From contig NZ_JAGGDJ010000026.1 of NCBI RefSeq assembly GCF_017652985.1, positions 1-64,000 on the forward strand: a stretch of 64,000 bases of DNA, given 5' to 3'. The notes under the pieces were generated by a model. The model was not told the origin of the DNA and made no database searches. It saw only the letters and a list, made by a program, of their open reading frames with translations. The position numbers and the translations under genes were made by a program. Shown one piece after another: positions 17,578 through 26,421 of the stretch; positions within the stretch are counted from its first letter, which is position 1, and every line of letters begins with the position of its first letter. Source of the stretch: Paenibacillus artemisiicola. GTDB lineage: Bacteria; Bacillota; Bacilli; Paenibacillales; Paenibacillaceae.

Positions 17578-17589
17578 GAAAGCGCTTTC
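17578..17589. promoter_or_regulatory. Candidate cre (CcpA) site
   Basis: The sequence is a perfect 12-base palindrome, GAAAGCGCTTTC, matching the core of the Bacillales catabolite-responsive element. It sits between the response-regulator start (17526) and the divergent transporter operon (17896). Confidence 0.55.
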
Positions 17590-17610
17590 CCTTTTTTGCG
17601 AGCAATCCCT

Positions 17611-17814
17611 TTACCAGCGTAAGGTCAAATCTTTAATGTATTTTGACATAGGAATACAGCGGTTTTCAAGTGTTTCTCTAGGTTTGAAAATAACAGAATG
17701 TGGATGATTTTGGTCAATATTAGAATTCATCGATTTGTTATAGAATACATGAGTATACTTACAAATCTTGCATTTTAAGTAATAGTGATTTTGATGTAAA
17801 CCAACATATTTCAA
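17611..17814 (-). CDS. Possible small CxxC protein (doubtful)
   Basis: An AT-rich open frame of 67 codons starts at a TTG and carries one CKIC pair. It has basic and aromatic residues but no clear ribosome site. It may be a remnant of a larger zinc-ribbon gene in the 368-base gap between the two divergent operons. No family is recognised. Confidence 0.25.
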   Translation of the reverse strand: MKYVGLHQNHYYLKCKICKYTHVFYNKSMNSNIDQNHPHSVIFKPRETLENRCIPMSKYIKDLTLRW

Positions 17815-17895
17815 TTTCTGGTAGATTGAATCGACGTCGTCAGCCCGCCATAATTAGACTCATCTCACAACAATTATCACGTAAATCCGCATTGG

Positions 17896-18867
17896 ATGGT
17901 GAAGGGAATGGAACTGGCAACCAAGCCGGAAGTGAACGTCAAGCAGCCGGGTGTGAAGCAAAGACAGCTTCTACGTACGATAAGGAGCCAGAAGTGGCTG
18001 TTATTATTTGTAGCGCCCGCGGTCGTGTTGACCTTCGTTTTTTCGTATTTGCCTATGTTTGGCAACATCATTGCGTTCCAGGATTATGACATTGTGAAAG
18101 GATTTTTTGGAAGCCCTTTCGTAGGCTTCAAGCACTTTAAGGAGCTCTTCCAGGATCCTCATTCGTTACTCGTTATTAAGAACACGGTCATCTTGAGTAC
18201 ATGCAACCTCATCTTTACTTTTCCGGCGCCAATCCTGCTTGCATTACTCCTCAACGAGCTGCGCAGCATGGTATTTAAACGGACGGTGCAGACCATTTCG
18301 TATTTGCCTCATTTTATTTCGTGGGTCATTATACTGGGCTTCTATAAGGAAATGACATCGCTTGATGGGGGCTTGTTCAATGAAATCAAGATGTATCTCT
18401 ATGGGGGAGAGCCCGTCATGTTTCAGGCGAAGGCAGGATGGTTTCTGCCTGTAGTTGTCATCTCGAACATTTGGAAAGAGATCGGCTGGAATACGATTAT
18501 CTTCCTGGCTGCACTTAGCGGCATCGACGAACAGCTCTATGAAGCGGCAGCGATTGACGGAGCAGGCAAGCTGAAGCGGGTACTGCATATTACATTGCCG
18601 GGCATTCTGCCGACCATTATGATTTTGCTCATTCTAAGTTTGAGCCATATTTTCGGAACGAACTTCGATCAGGTGTACAACCTCATTAACGTCCATATCC
18701 AGGATAAAGTGGACGTGCTCGAAACTTACGTATTTACAGAGGGCATTGAGAAGGCCAGATTCCCGTTTGCGACAGCGGTCGGTCTGTTCCAGGGCGTCAT
18801 CTCCTTCATTCTCGTCGTCGTATCCAACAAGCTTTCTAAGAAGTTTACAGAGATTTCGATCTGGTAA
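17896..18867 (+). CDS. Sugar ABC transporter permease, LplB type
   Basis: The product is about 320 residues with six predicted helices. The EAA loop is YEAAAIDGAGKLKRVLHITL. The N-terminus (about 25 hydrophilic residues, then WLLLFVAPAVVLTFVFSYLP) and the early IIAFQDY segment are typical of LplB. A second ATG at 17908 is possible, but AAGGGA abuts it. It is the first gene of the operon opposite the kinase/regulator pair, which should control it. It pairs with the permease at 18887 and the lipoprotein at 19874. Confidence 0.9.
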   Translation: MVKGMELATKPEVNVKQPGVKQRQLLRTIRSQKWLLLFVAPAVVLTFVFSYLPMFGNIIAFQDYDIVKGFFGSPFVGFKHFKELFQDPHSLLVIKNTVILSTCNLIFTFPAPILLALLLNELRSMVFKRTVQTISYLPHFISWVIILGFYKEMTSLDGGLFNEIKMYLYGGEPVMFQAKAGWFLPVVVISNIWKEIGWNTIIFLAALSGIDEQLYEAAAIDGAGKLKRVLHITLPGILPTIMILLILSLSHIFGTNFDQVYNLINVHIQDKVDVLETYVFTEGIEKARFPFATAVGLFQGVISFILVVVSNKLSKKFTEISIW

Positions 18868-18886
18868 GGAGAAGGGAGGGACACCT

Positions 18887-19789
18887 GTGAATAATGCAAT
18901 AAGCAGACCAATGTCTGAGAAAGTTTTTGATGCATTCAATGTCTGCGCCATGCTGCTGCTCTGTATGATCACGCTTTATCCATTTTTGAACGTGCTGGCA
19001 ATAGCTCTTAATGAGGGGAATGATTCCGCGCTGGGTGGCATAACAATCTTTCCCCGTGATGTAACCTTCGAGAACTTCAAGACTGTATTCCAAAATAAAG
19101 ATTTGCTTCAGGCTGGGGTAATCACGATAAGCAGGACGTTGTTCGGTACACTTCTGAGCCTATTGATCACGTCGCTGGCAGCCTATGCACTGTCGAAGAA
19201 GAAGCTGCTCGGCAGAAGCGCTATACTCGTCTTCATGACGATTCCGATGTTTATCGGCGGTACGCTCGTATCTAACTTTATTATCATGCATGACCTTCAT
19301 CTGCTCAATAGTTTCTTTGTTTATATCATCCCGGGGGCTTTCAGCTTCTTTAATATGATCATCATGCGAACGTACTTCTACACGATACCGGAGAGTCTAG
19401 AGGAATCCGCGAGGATCGACGGAGCTTCCGATGTGACGATCTTCTTCCGTATCATGCTCCCGCTGGCGATGCCGATGATTGCCGCGCTCGGCTTGTTTAT
19501 CGGCGTGGGCCATTGGAATGATTTTTTCACAAACCTGCTGTACATCACGAATGCGAAATTGAATACGCTTCAATTCATTCTCATGCGGATTGTCAAGTCG
19601 CAGGACATGTCGAACTTCCTGGATGAATTGAAGAACTATAAGCCGGGCATGACGAACTTAAGGCAGGTTACGCCACAGTCGATTCGCAATGCGACGACGG
19701 TCGTTACGGTGTTTCCGATTATCGTGATCTATCCATTTCTTCAGAAGTATTTTATTAAGGGCATGATGATTGGCGCAGTGAAGGAGTAG
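18887..19789 (+). CDS. Sugar ABC transporter permease, YtcP type
   Basis: The product has 300 residues. The GTG at 18887 has GGGAGGG upstream at good spacing; the open frame reaches further upstream only inside the previous permease. Six helices are predicted, with the EAA loop EESARIDGASDVTIFFRIML and the family C-terminus YFIKGMMIGAVKE. It lies 19 bases after the LplB-type partner. The two make the transmembrane channel of a CUT1-type importer without its own ATPase. Confidence 0.9.
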   Translation: MNNAISRPMSEKVFDAFNVCAMLLLCMITLYPFLNVLAIALNEGNDSALGGITIFPRDVTFENFKTVFQNKDLLQAGVITISRTLFGTLLSLLITSLAAYALSKKKLLGRSAILVFMTIPMFIGGTLVSNFIIMHDLHLLNSFFVYIIPGAFSFFNMIIMRTYFYTIPESLEESARIDGASDVTIFFRIMLPLAMPMIAALGLFIGVGHWNDFFTNLLYITNAKLNTLQFILMRIVKSQDMSNFLDELKNYKPGMTNLRQVTPQSIRNATTVVTVFPIIVIYPFLQKYFIKGMMIGAVKE

Positions 19790-19873
19790 GTTCTGGGCAA
19801 CATTCAGTTTACCGGCATAGGCGGGGAGACTGGTAGTATTGCATAAATAACAATAAGACTGGGGGAAATCGAA

Positions 19874-21742
19874 GTGAAGAGTTCTGCAAAAGTGGTTAGC
19901 TCGGGGGCGGCGCTTATTTTGGCGGTCTCGCTGCTGTCCGGTTGCAGCGGCAACGGCAATACCAGTAGAGGCAATAATACGTCTGCAAACCAAGGAACGA
20001 ATGCGAATGAAGCTGGCACAACGAACAATAGTGCCTCGGCGACCGATGGCAAATATGTTCCTGAGAAGGATTTGAATCTGAAAGTCTGGTACACCTGGGC
20101 TGACACGGCACCGACAAAAGGCCCTTCGGAAGATGTCGTATCTCCTGAAATTAAGAAGATTACCAAAGTCAATTTCACTCAAAAAGATATTATTGTCAAT
20201 AATGGCGTTACGGGCTTAGAGCGTCTCAATATGTACCTGGCAACAGGCGATCTGCCACATGTGATTTATGCACAAAGGAGCAGCTCCGAAGACATTATTA
20301 AGAAGCTCGTTGAGGCAGATAAAGTATGGAATTTGGATGATTACTTAGCGAAATACGCACCTAATGTATTGAAGCGGGTAACGAAGGATGCATGGGATTC
20401 GACGAAGATCGGCGGCAAAATCTACGGTATTCCAAGCGATGTTGCTGCGAATACGACCAATGCGCCAGAGCTTAAAGGAACGACGTTTGAGAAGAACTCA
20501 TCCGGAAACGGTGCATGGCAACTGGTCGTACGTGACGATATTTTGAAAGCGTATGATCCAAGTGCTAAATCGGTCGCTGAGCTTGGCGATGCGCTGAAGA
20601 AGAACGGCACACTCTCGTATGACGATATGAAGGTTAATATGAGGACACCGGATGATCTAATGGATTTCCTTCAGAAATCAAAGGGCATGAACATGAAGAC
20701 TGTAAACGGCAAGGATGTCGTTCCGCTCGATATGTGGACGCAGGGTTGGTGGATCGGTCCATGGTCGCAGGCGTGGGGGTTTGCGGGAGGATCCAGCGGT
20801 CCGGTGTGGGACGATGAGAAGAACACGGTTTACTGGGCTCCGGCTACAGAGGATTACAAGAATTACTTGAAATGGCTGCATACAGCATATCAGAATAAAC
20901 TCATGGATCAAGAAACGTTCACAATGAGCGATGACCAGCGTACCAGTAAGCTGAATAACGGCCAATACGCCGTTACGCATTTTTGGCAGGATATCAATGC
21001 ACTCAACGATACGCTGAAGAAGAACGGGGAGAAGTTCCAGTACCGCCTTATCCAGGCGCCTGCGAATACGATTGCCGATTCTCCGCAATATGACTTCCAA
21101 GATCCACGCGGCGGAAATTTTATTATGATCTCCAAGAGCGTACCCGAGGACGAACTTAAGCAGATCTTGAACTGGATCGACTTCCAGTACTCTGAAGAAG
21201 GCGAGACTCTTATGTCTTGGGGGCCAGAAAGCGCAGGACTATGGGAAGTGAAGGACGGCAAGCGGAAGTTCAAGGATCCGGCGCTTGATCAAAACGCCCT
21301 GCTCGGCACACAGACGGATAAAGACTTGGCCTACTACGGTCTCAGCGGTGGAAACTTGAACCAAATTGATTTGGGCAGACTTATCTATACGCATGATACG
21401 ATTCGCGGCTATAAGTCCATTTATGAAACTCCGAAAAATGTGGACAATCCGTACGGAGAAGAGTGGAACGTTCTTACACAAGCAACGGTTCGTCCGATCA
21501 AGATGGATTTGACCGGTATGTTCATTAACCAAGTGCCGGAGTGGGGCAAGCTTACCGGTGAAGACGGCGTTATCGGCTGTATGAAAAATGAGTGGGCAAA
21601 AGCCATTGTTGCTGATAACGATGCCAATTTCGAGAAGTATTACGAAGCAGGCATGAAGCGTCTGAAGGATCTGGGACTCGATAAGGCGACTACTGACTTG
21701 ACAAAGTTAATAACCGAATATCAAACAAGCGTAGGCAAATAA
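19874..21742 (+). CDS. Extracellular solute-binding lipoprotein (YtcQ/LplA-like)
   Basis: The product has 622 residues from a GTG start with GGGGGAAA upstream. The lipobox LLSGC (Cys24) is followed by an Asn/Thr/Ser-rich linker up to about residue 56, then a large binding domain with tryptophan-rich patches (WTQGWWIGPWSQAWGF) typical of sugar contact surfaces. It is long for the family, as are the LplA/YtcQ group proteins. Tethered to the outer face of the membrane, it feeds the permeases at 17896 and 18887. A strong terminator follows at 21967. Confidence 0.9.
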   Translation: MKSSAKVVSSGAALILAVSLLSGCSGNGNTSRGNNTSANQGTNANEAGTTNNSASATDGKYVPEKDLNLKVWYTWADTAPTKGPSEDVVSPEIKKITKVNFTQKDIIVNNGVTGLERLNMYLATGDLPHVIYAQRSSSEDIIKKLVEADKVWNLDDYLAKYAPNVLKRVTKDAWDSTKIGGKIYGIPSDVAANTTNAPELKGTTFEKNSSGNGAWQLVVRDDILKAYDPSAKSVAELGDALKKNGTLSYDDMKVNMRTPDDLMDFLQKSKGMNMKTVNGKDVVPLDMWTQGWWIGPWSQAWGFAGGSSGPVWDDEKNTVYWAPATEDYKNYLKWLHTAYQNKLMDQETFTMSDDQRTSKLNNGQYAVTHFWQDINALNDTLKKNGEKFQYRLIQAPANTIADSPQYDFQDPRGGNFIMISKSVPEDELKQILNWIDFQYSEEGETLMSWGPESAGLWEVKDGKRKFKDPALDQNALLGTQTDKDLAYYGLSGGNLNQIDLGRLIYTHDTIRGYKSIYETPKNVDNPYGEEWNVLTQATVRPIKMDLTGMFINQVPEWGKLTGEDGVIGCMKNEWAKAIVADNDANFEKYYEAGMKRLKDLGLDKATTDLTKLITEYQTSVGK

Positions 21743-21966
21743 GTCGATTATAGGCATGATAGGGATGAATCCATTCACTCCTATTCTTATTGAAGGGATA
21801 AGCCACTTAATCCGTCAGTCGTACGGTTTTAAGAATCGCCGGTATATATCTCCTGCTTATAGTCTGATCTGGTACGCGGGACCTCGGGCCTGTTGAACTC
21901 CTCAAAGTCTGTTATTAATTCCATCTTCAATTTCAATATTGCTACCGTTCCAGTAAATTGAACAAA

Positions 21967-22001
21967 GGTAGCCGGTCATTCCTAACCGGCTACCTTTTGT
22001 T
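21967..22001 (+). terminator. Intrinsic terminator of the 17.9-21.7 kb operon
   Basis: GGTAGCCGGT (21967-21976) and ACCGGCTACC (21985-21994) form a perfect 10-base stem with TTTTGTT directly after. It ends the permease-permease-lipoprotein operon. The 395-base gap to the next gene otherwise holds only the hairpin at 22032. Confidence 0.85.
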
Positions 22002-22031
22002 AACGAAGAGAGGATGGCTGTATTAGCCACC

Positions 22032-22068
22032 AACCCGATTTCCACGCAAAGTGGAAGTCGGGTTTATT
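22032..22068 (+). terminator. Second hairpin, backup terminator
   Basis: AACCCGATTTCCAC (22032-22045) pairs with GTGGAAGTCGGGTT (22051-22064), apart from one G-T pair, around a GCAAA loop and is followed by TATT. It lies between converging genes and may act on the plus-strand transcript. Confidence 0.6.
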
Positions 22069-22138
22069 CGGTTCTAAGCGAGTTCATTAAAACAACATGG
22101 TCTGGTCGAGCACCGACAAGGCATGCCTTGACAACCGC

Positions 22139-23155
22139 TTAAGGATAGGATTGATGGTCCGTGTCGCGACGTCTGTACATGCTCATCAACTTGTCCACGG
22201 GAAGCTTATCGGGAAGCGGTGCAGCCTGATCCTGATACCAGTAGGCGGTCGACGAAAACCAGTAGGGCTTCAGGTGCTTCGACTCCCATGGGTTCACAAA
22301 CGAGATGCTGAGATTTTTTTCGAACGCGACGGCGTCACGCTCATGGAACCGATACATGCTGATCATCGAACGCAGCGTATCTTTCAGCGGCACGCCGTGC
22401 AGTTCTGCGTAGAATTCACCATCCCTGAAATACCAGCCGCCATTGAAATAATCTTCTAATCCAGTGCCAACGATCGTTGGGTTGTCGCGGTCTTCCGTGT
22501 CAATGAACATATATTCTGGCGCTTCTAAGTAAGACAAGTAGTTTAGATCTTCTCCCTGCATGGACAGGCAACATCCAATGTAATGGCCGCGTCCTTGAAT
22601 ATCTACCAGAGGAAGCGGGTCTGAACCTCCAAGGCGGGCCGTCCGGAAGAGGCAATGAAACCGTCCAGAATCTTTCGGTAGTTCGGCGTATTCCTCGTAA
22701 TTTGCGTTAAAGAAAACATCAAGCGGTATGCGCTCATGCAAGTTTTCAAGTTCAATGCGCACCTGATTATATGGCATTGGGAGATAGGAATAGAAACCTC
22801 CGCTCGACATTCCGATATACCGTGAGACGAAGTGCCGGAATTCGCAATGGCCAATACCGAAGAAGTCGCCGATCGGACATTCAACGGACGGTTGAGACTC
22901 GCCGTCCCAATAAATACGGATGATGAGCTTCTTTAATGTAGATGTATCATTCTCGGCCTGCGTATCCCAATGTCGCCAGAACCATCCGGGAAAGGTCAGC
23001 CATATCCGATTGATGATGCCTGGTTTGTCGCTCTTTACAATCGTGCGTGGAGGCTCGCCGGGCATGATTCTCACCGTCTTACTCTTGGTGGCAGGATCGA
23101 AGGTCGTGAACTGTCGGGTGTTTGCTTTTCTGATTTCGTATAGAGGTGGGAACAT
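22139..23155 (-). CDS. DUF2961 (GH172-type) glycoside hydrolase
   Basis: The product has 338 residues, close to the usual length of single-domain DUF2961 proteins. The signature GTGLEDYFNGGWYF at about 230-243 contains a conserved glutamate that lies in the active-site region in the GH172 family. GH172 enzymes act on fructofuranosides or D-arabinofuranosides. There is no signal peptide, so it would work inside the cell on an imported saccharide, fitting its place beside the importer at 17.9-21.7 kb. AGAGGAG lies 8 bases before the ATG at 23155; the ATG at 23161 is too close. It is transcribed convergently with the importer. Confidence 0.82.
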   Translation of the reverse strand: MFPPLYEIRKANTRQFTTFDPATKSKTVRIMPGEPPRTIVKSDKPGIINRIWLTFPGWFWRHWDTQAENDTSTLKKLIIRIYWDGESQPSVECPIGDFFGIGHCEFRHFVSRYIGMSSGGFYSYLPMPYNQVRIELENLHERIPLDVFFNANYEEYAELPKDSGRFHCLFRTARLGGSDPLPLVDIQGRGHYIGCCLSMQGEDLNYLSYLEAPEYMFIDTEDRDNPTIVGTGLEDYFNGGWYFRDGEFYAELHGVPLKDTLRSMISMYRFHERDAVAFEKNLSISFVNPWESKHLKPYWFSSTAYWYQDQAAPLPDKLPVDKLMSMYRRRDTDHQSYP

Positions 23156-23259
23156 GCTCATCTCTCCTCTGTTGTTAGTGATAGGCTAACGCTTCCATGA
23201 TCATTCGGAATAGGTGCAGATCGTCTTTATAATCCCAGTAGGAGCGATTTTTACTTGCG

Positions 23260-23505
23260 ATGACCGTCCTGCATAACGGCCTAGCCATACCCCTTGCGGT
23301 TGCGCTGCACCGCTCACTAAAGTCACGTAATTTGTTGCGGACCATTTTCGCCGCGCCGGCGGTGCTCAGTTCGATGGTCGCCTGCTTCTTGTGGGGCTAT
23401 ATCATGTCAACGACGGACCACGGTCTACTTAACCAGCTGCTGGCGCTGTTCGGTTTTGGTCAGGTTAACTGGCTCGGCAATCCCAAGCTGGCGCTCTATC
23501 CCGCA
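23260..23505 (+). pseudogene. Fragment of a MalF/UgpA-type sugar permease
   Basis: About 80 codons contain NLLRTIFAAPAVLSSMVACF, WGYIMSTTDHGLLNQLL and VNWLGNPKLALY, which are central helices of a CUT1 permease. The N-terminal helix, the EAA loop and the C-terminus are missing. The frame then runs into unrelated sequence. Confidence 0.75.
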
Positions 23506-23518
23506 TCATTAAGAACGC

Positions 23519-23690
23519 GTGCCGGACGCAAGCCTCTTCTCGTTCTCCCTAATTTCCTCCATAAACTGCGGCCACCATTCCTGCCGCTTGCCCCCAAGCT
23601 TTCATTGCTTGATCTGCGATTTCCGTCGTAGCCGTCAGGCTTCCGTAATCCGGGATGAGCCACTTGCTCCGGTAAGAGGGGGTATACCTT
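23519..23690 (-). pseudogene. Unidentified gene remnant
   Basis: The minus strand holds a coherent stretch, SKWLIPDYGSLTATTEIADQ, that continues after a frame change into EWWPQFMEEIRENEKRLASG and then a stop. It looks like the 3' end of a decayed gene, possibly transport-related given its neighbour. I cannot name it. Confidence 0.3.
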
Positions 23691-24110
23691 TATTGTCAAT
23701 ATCAACCCGATTCAAAGCTCGCCACTCCCTTTGAATAATAGAATATGTCTATTATATAAGGTCAAGGGAATAAAGGATTGGTCTAAATGAATTCTGTTAT
23801 TTGTCAAAATCAACTGTGAAAGAAGCATTCGGATAGAAACGGATAAACGCCGCTGTCCATCTGGGAGGCTGCAACGAACAAGATCGGGCGTTGCAATCCA
23901 ATAGGCATCAGATCAAAGTTTTACAATAGAATCCAATTAAGACTGGCGTTATACTGGTATAAGTGGGTTTTAAGGGAGTATACAGGAAGTGACTGAACAG
24001 CAGAAACGATAAATAACAGATGCCCAACGCGTAGCGCTCAAAAAAGGTAGGCAGAAAAAACAAAGAAAGATAACAAGAGCGAAAGAGAAGAAAGAGAGGG
24101 AGGGATCGGT

Positions 24111-24257
24111 ATGAGTGAATGGAGAAAGCTTCTCGAGACAAACGATCCGGATGGTAACAGTGCAAAGTGGAACATTACGAAACGTAACATCATCGGGTTT
24201 CTTATCTCATTTGCCATTATCGGAGTAGTCATCACATTGGTTCTTACGAATTGGTAA
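24111..24257 (+). CDS. Small single-helix membrane protein (48 residues)
   Basis: The peptide is MSEWRKLLETNDPDGNSAKW, followed by a basic patch (ITKRN) and one strong membrane helix (IIGFLISFAIIGVVITLVLT) ending in NW. AGAGAGGGAGGG lies just upstream of the ATG at good spacing. The mix of a hydrophilic N-terminus and a C-terminal anchor argues for a genuine small protein. No partner gene is adjacent; it sits in a decay zone. Confidence 0.6.
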   Translation: MSEWRKLLETNDPDGNSAKWNITKRNIIGFLISFAIIGVVITLVLTNW

Positions 24258-24300
24258 GTTTGAAAATGAGTGGGCCGTGAAGGCGGAAGGAATTGCATGT

Positions 24301-24573
24301 TTATAAGTGATGACCATAATAGCTCGGATTGGTGAATAAGACGGCTTTCGATTCCGGATATCGCTGCAGCGTCAGCTCCACCTGCTCAAGCGAAGGGATA
24401 AGATGAAGCTCGGTGCGCTCTTCCGTCTCCGGCATTAGAAAGACCGCTCGCGCGCCCGCAAGCCGCAGCCCGTTCAGCACGGACTTATGGGCATTGCGCT
24501 GAACGAGAACCAACTCTTCCGGCCCGCAAACGGCAAGCAGCATGGCCAGATTGCCGGCATTGCCTTTGTTCAA
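24301..24573 (-). pseudogene. Fragment of an Orn/Lys/Arg decarboxylase (SpeA-like)
   Basis: Ninety codons match the N-terminal part of the PLP-binding domain: GNLAMLLAVCGPEELVLVQR, NAHKSVLNGLRLAGARAVFL and FTNPSYYG. Family members have 450-490 residues or more; both ends are missing, including the PLP lysine region. It is a remnant, not a functional enzyme. Confidence 0.8.
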
Positions 24574-24601
24574 CTAACTGGCAGCTTTAGTTCAACGTAC
24601 C

Positions 24602-24637
24602 AAGAAGCAGCCCGCGGTTCGTAGCTGCTTCTTTTTA
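24602..24637 (+). terminator. Intrinsic terminator without an intact upstream gene
   Basis: AAGAAGCAGC and GCTGCTTCTT form a perfect 10-base stem (24602-24633) leading into TTTATT. No intact plus-strand gene precedes it closely, so it probably belonged to a lost gene. Confidence 0.65.
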
Positions 24638-24701
24638 TTAAACGGGCAGAATAGGGTATGGTACAAAATGATTTGAAGATCGCCTTAAAAGTTGACTGTT
24701 C

Positions 24702-24899
24702 TTATTGCTTTTTAAACTTTTCGGGGTTTTCAACCCTAATGGATTGCACTTCTCCGCAGTCTGTACAGATTGTAAATATAGCTGAAGAACCGCGAGCAAA
24801 CAATTTATTTAAAGGAAACACCACAGCTTGCCCGGTCGTTTGTCCGAAACCAAAGGATGTTCCACCACATTGATTACATGGTGTTATTAAATCTGACAT
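24702..24899 (-). CDS. Small zinc-ribbon protein
   Basis: The product has 65 residues with CNQC at 8-11 and CTDC at 45-48 separated by a hydrophobic beta segment, a complete treble or zinc ribbon. A purine-rich AGAAAGAGATG lies upstream of the ATG. Proteins of this size and layout are common in Bacillales, where most are uncharacterised. It stands alone between a remnant and a gene-free stretch. Confidence 0.55.
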   Translation of the reverse strand: MSDLITPCNQCGGTSFGFGQTTGQAVVFPLNKLFARGSSAIFTICTDCGEVQSIRVENPEKFKKQ

Positions 24900-25699
24900 T
24901 ACATCATCTCTTTCTGCGGGGATTTTATTCTTACACTTTATACGTTAGCTATCTGTTAAAAGTATCATGAGTTGCACAGATGGAATGAGTCTTTATGATT
25001 TCACTCTTCATGTTGAGGTTCGAGGAAGTTAAATCTTAGACTGGAAATGAGACTTGTCCCAGCCACGTTCCCAAGGTTGCGCAACCGCAATCTGTTATTG
25101 GCCGTCGAAAAGACATTTAAATTCACCATACACTCTTCAACAATATACTTGTTAGCACCCTTACCTTATCCGCCGCCCCCGACATTCGGCGCGTTCATCC
25201 AACCTGCCGCTGCGGCGCACCGAGTGCTCCTTTTCTTCGTCCGATGGTCTGTGCTTCCTTTAATTCGACTGTCCAACCTGCTGCAGATTCGCTTCCTTAG
25301 CTACTCAGCTATTGTTCATTACCTAGATCCCGCTCCTGCTGCCTGCCACGTCCCGCTGCTCAAGAACAATCGATGTCTGTGGCCGCTCCCTTCAACGCGC
25401 CCTTGACCTGCCATTTGAGACCTGGTTAGGTTCCCTTTTCAACCCGGTTTTTGCGCGTCGCGCCGGCCCCCCGGGCGGTCGGAAACTGCTCCTAGATCCG
25501 ATTTAAGGAGCAGGGAGGAGGTCTGCAACTAAACTCGAGAAACACCAAAGATAGACACGGATATAGTAGAAGGGGTGCAGTTCTGCAGCTAAGTTCGGAT
25601 CTAGATACAGCCAGGAGGGGAAGGGCGGGTATAAAGAGGCAAAGTCCGACGAATCGAAGGAGCGGGGGCGGTGGCATGGTAAGAGTGTTAACAAGTATA
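24900..25699. other. Gene-free stretch with strong strand asymmetry
   Basis: I see no gene here. From about 25080 to 25440 the plus strand is pyrimidine-rich; from about 25505 to 25690 it is purine-rich. The switch is near a GC-rich block (GCGCCGGCCCCCCGGGC) and an 8-base inverted repeat (CTGCTCCT 25486-25493, AGGAGCAG 25506-25513). TCTGCAACTAAACTCG near 25522 and TCTGCAGCTAAGTTCG near 25581 are imperfect direct repeats. Confidence 0.4.
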
Positions 25700-25728
25700 T
25701 TGATAGGGAGTGTGTGGAGTGGTATAAT
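25700..25728 (+). promoter_or_regulatory. Sigma-A type promoter
   Basis: TTGATA (25700-25705) and TATAAT (25723-25728) are separated by exactly 17 bases, close to the vegetative consensus. It reads toward the gene at 25790, about 60 bases downstream. Confidence 0.7.
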
Positions 25729-25789
25729 GTGGATATGGGCGGCGGGAATGTATGTTCGTTATAATAGAAGTATAATAGGGGTGTAATGC

Positions 25790-26041
25790 ATGTTAAATGA
25801 GGGCTCATCCGCTAATTTTGAACCTCTGGAACGCGCAATCGCGAAGCAGGGATTAACGGCCATGGAGCGGGGGCGAACGCTTTCGAATTACAGGTTTATG
25901 TACTGCGAGGCGCATGTATTTGCGTATAAACATCTTTGGACGCAGCACTACGTTTATTTGGATGAAATCGGCGCCATTCAAGATGGTATACTGGATACAA
26001 GCGATTATAGCTCGCAGGTTGACGTACGTCTTAAATCTTGA
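25790..26041 (+). CDS. Small hypothetical protein
   Basis: The product has 83 residues, soluble, with aromatic-rich centre (YRFMYCEAHVFAYKHLWTQH). A near-consensus promoter (25700-25728) precedes it and AATAGGGGTG serves as a weak ribosome site. It is the first gene of the block that contains the exonuclease and Rad52-like genes. I do not recognise its family. A short coherent remnant (PTLPEFLKELEVMKRLTWKP) lies downstream at about 26125-26190, in a stretch otherwise without genes up to 26365. Confidence 0.5.
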   Translation: MLNEGSSANFEPLERAIAKQGLTAMERGRTLSNYRFMYCEAHVFAYKHLWTQHYVYLDEIGAIQDGILDTSDYSSQVDVRLKS

Positions 26042-26421
26042 TTTCGGAAAGGATGATAGGGGCTGAAAGACGCCGGCTATTAGATTAAGCAATATTAGTG
26101 GCTTCGAGGAGCTTACAGCGTCCCTACCCTGCCGGAATTTCTAAAGGAACTGGAAGTAATGAAGCGTCTCACCTGGAAACCAAAATGAACTCGGCGACGC
26201 CTCCCAGAGCCACAGCCGAAATGAACGATGGTCAAGGGATGAAAGGGAGAATCGTGTTCTCTTTTGTAAACCGTGTTTTCTGTGCTCTTAGCTTTCGTTG
26301 AAAAAGAAAATGAGGGCATCTGACGGTAGGATTCCAGACCACATTTGGTTTGGTGGAACGATAAGGGGATTATCAATTCAATAAAGTCTCGTATTCGGAC
26401 GGTAGGGTTATTCTTGTCGTA

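Noticed and set aside
25040-25790. A large palindrome centred near 25500
   Set aside because: Only 8 bases pair at the centre; the flanking arms do not match when reverse complemented.
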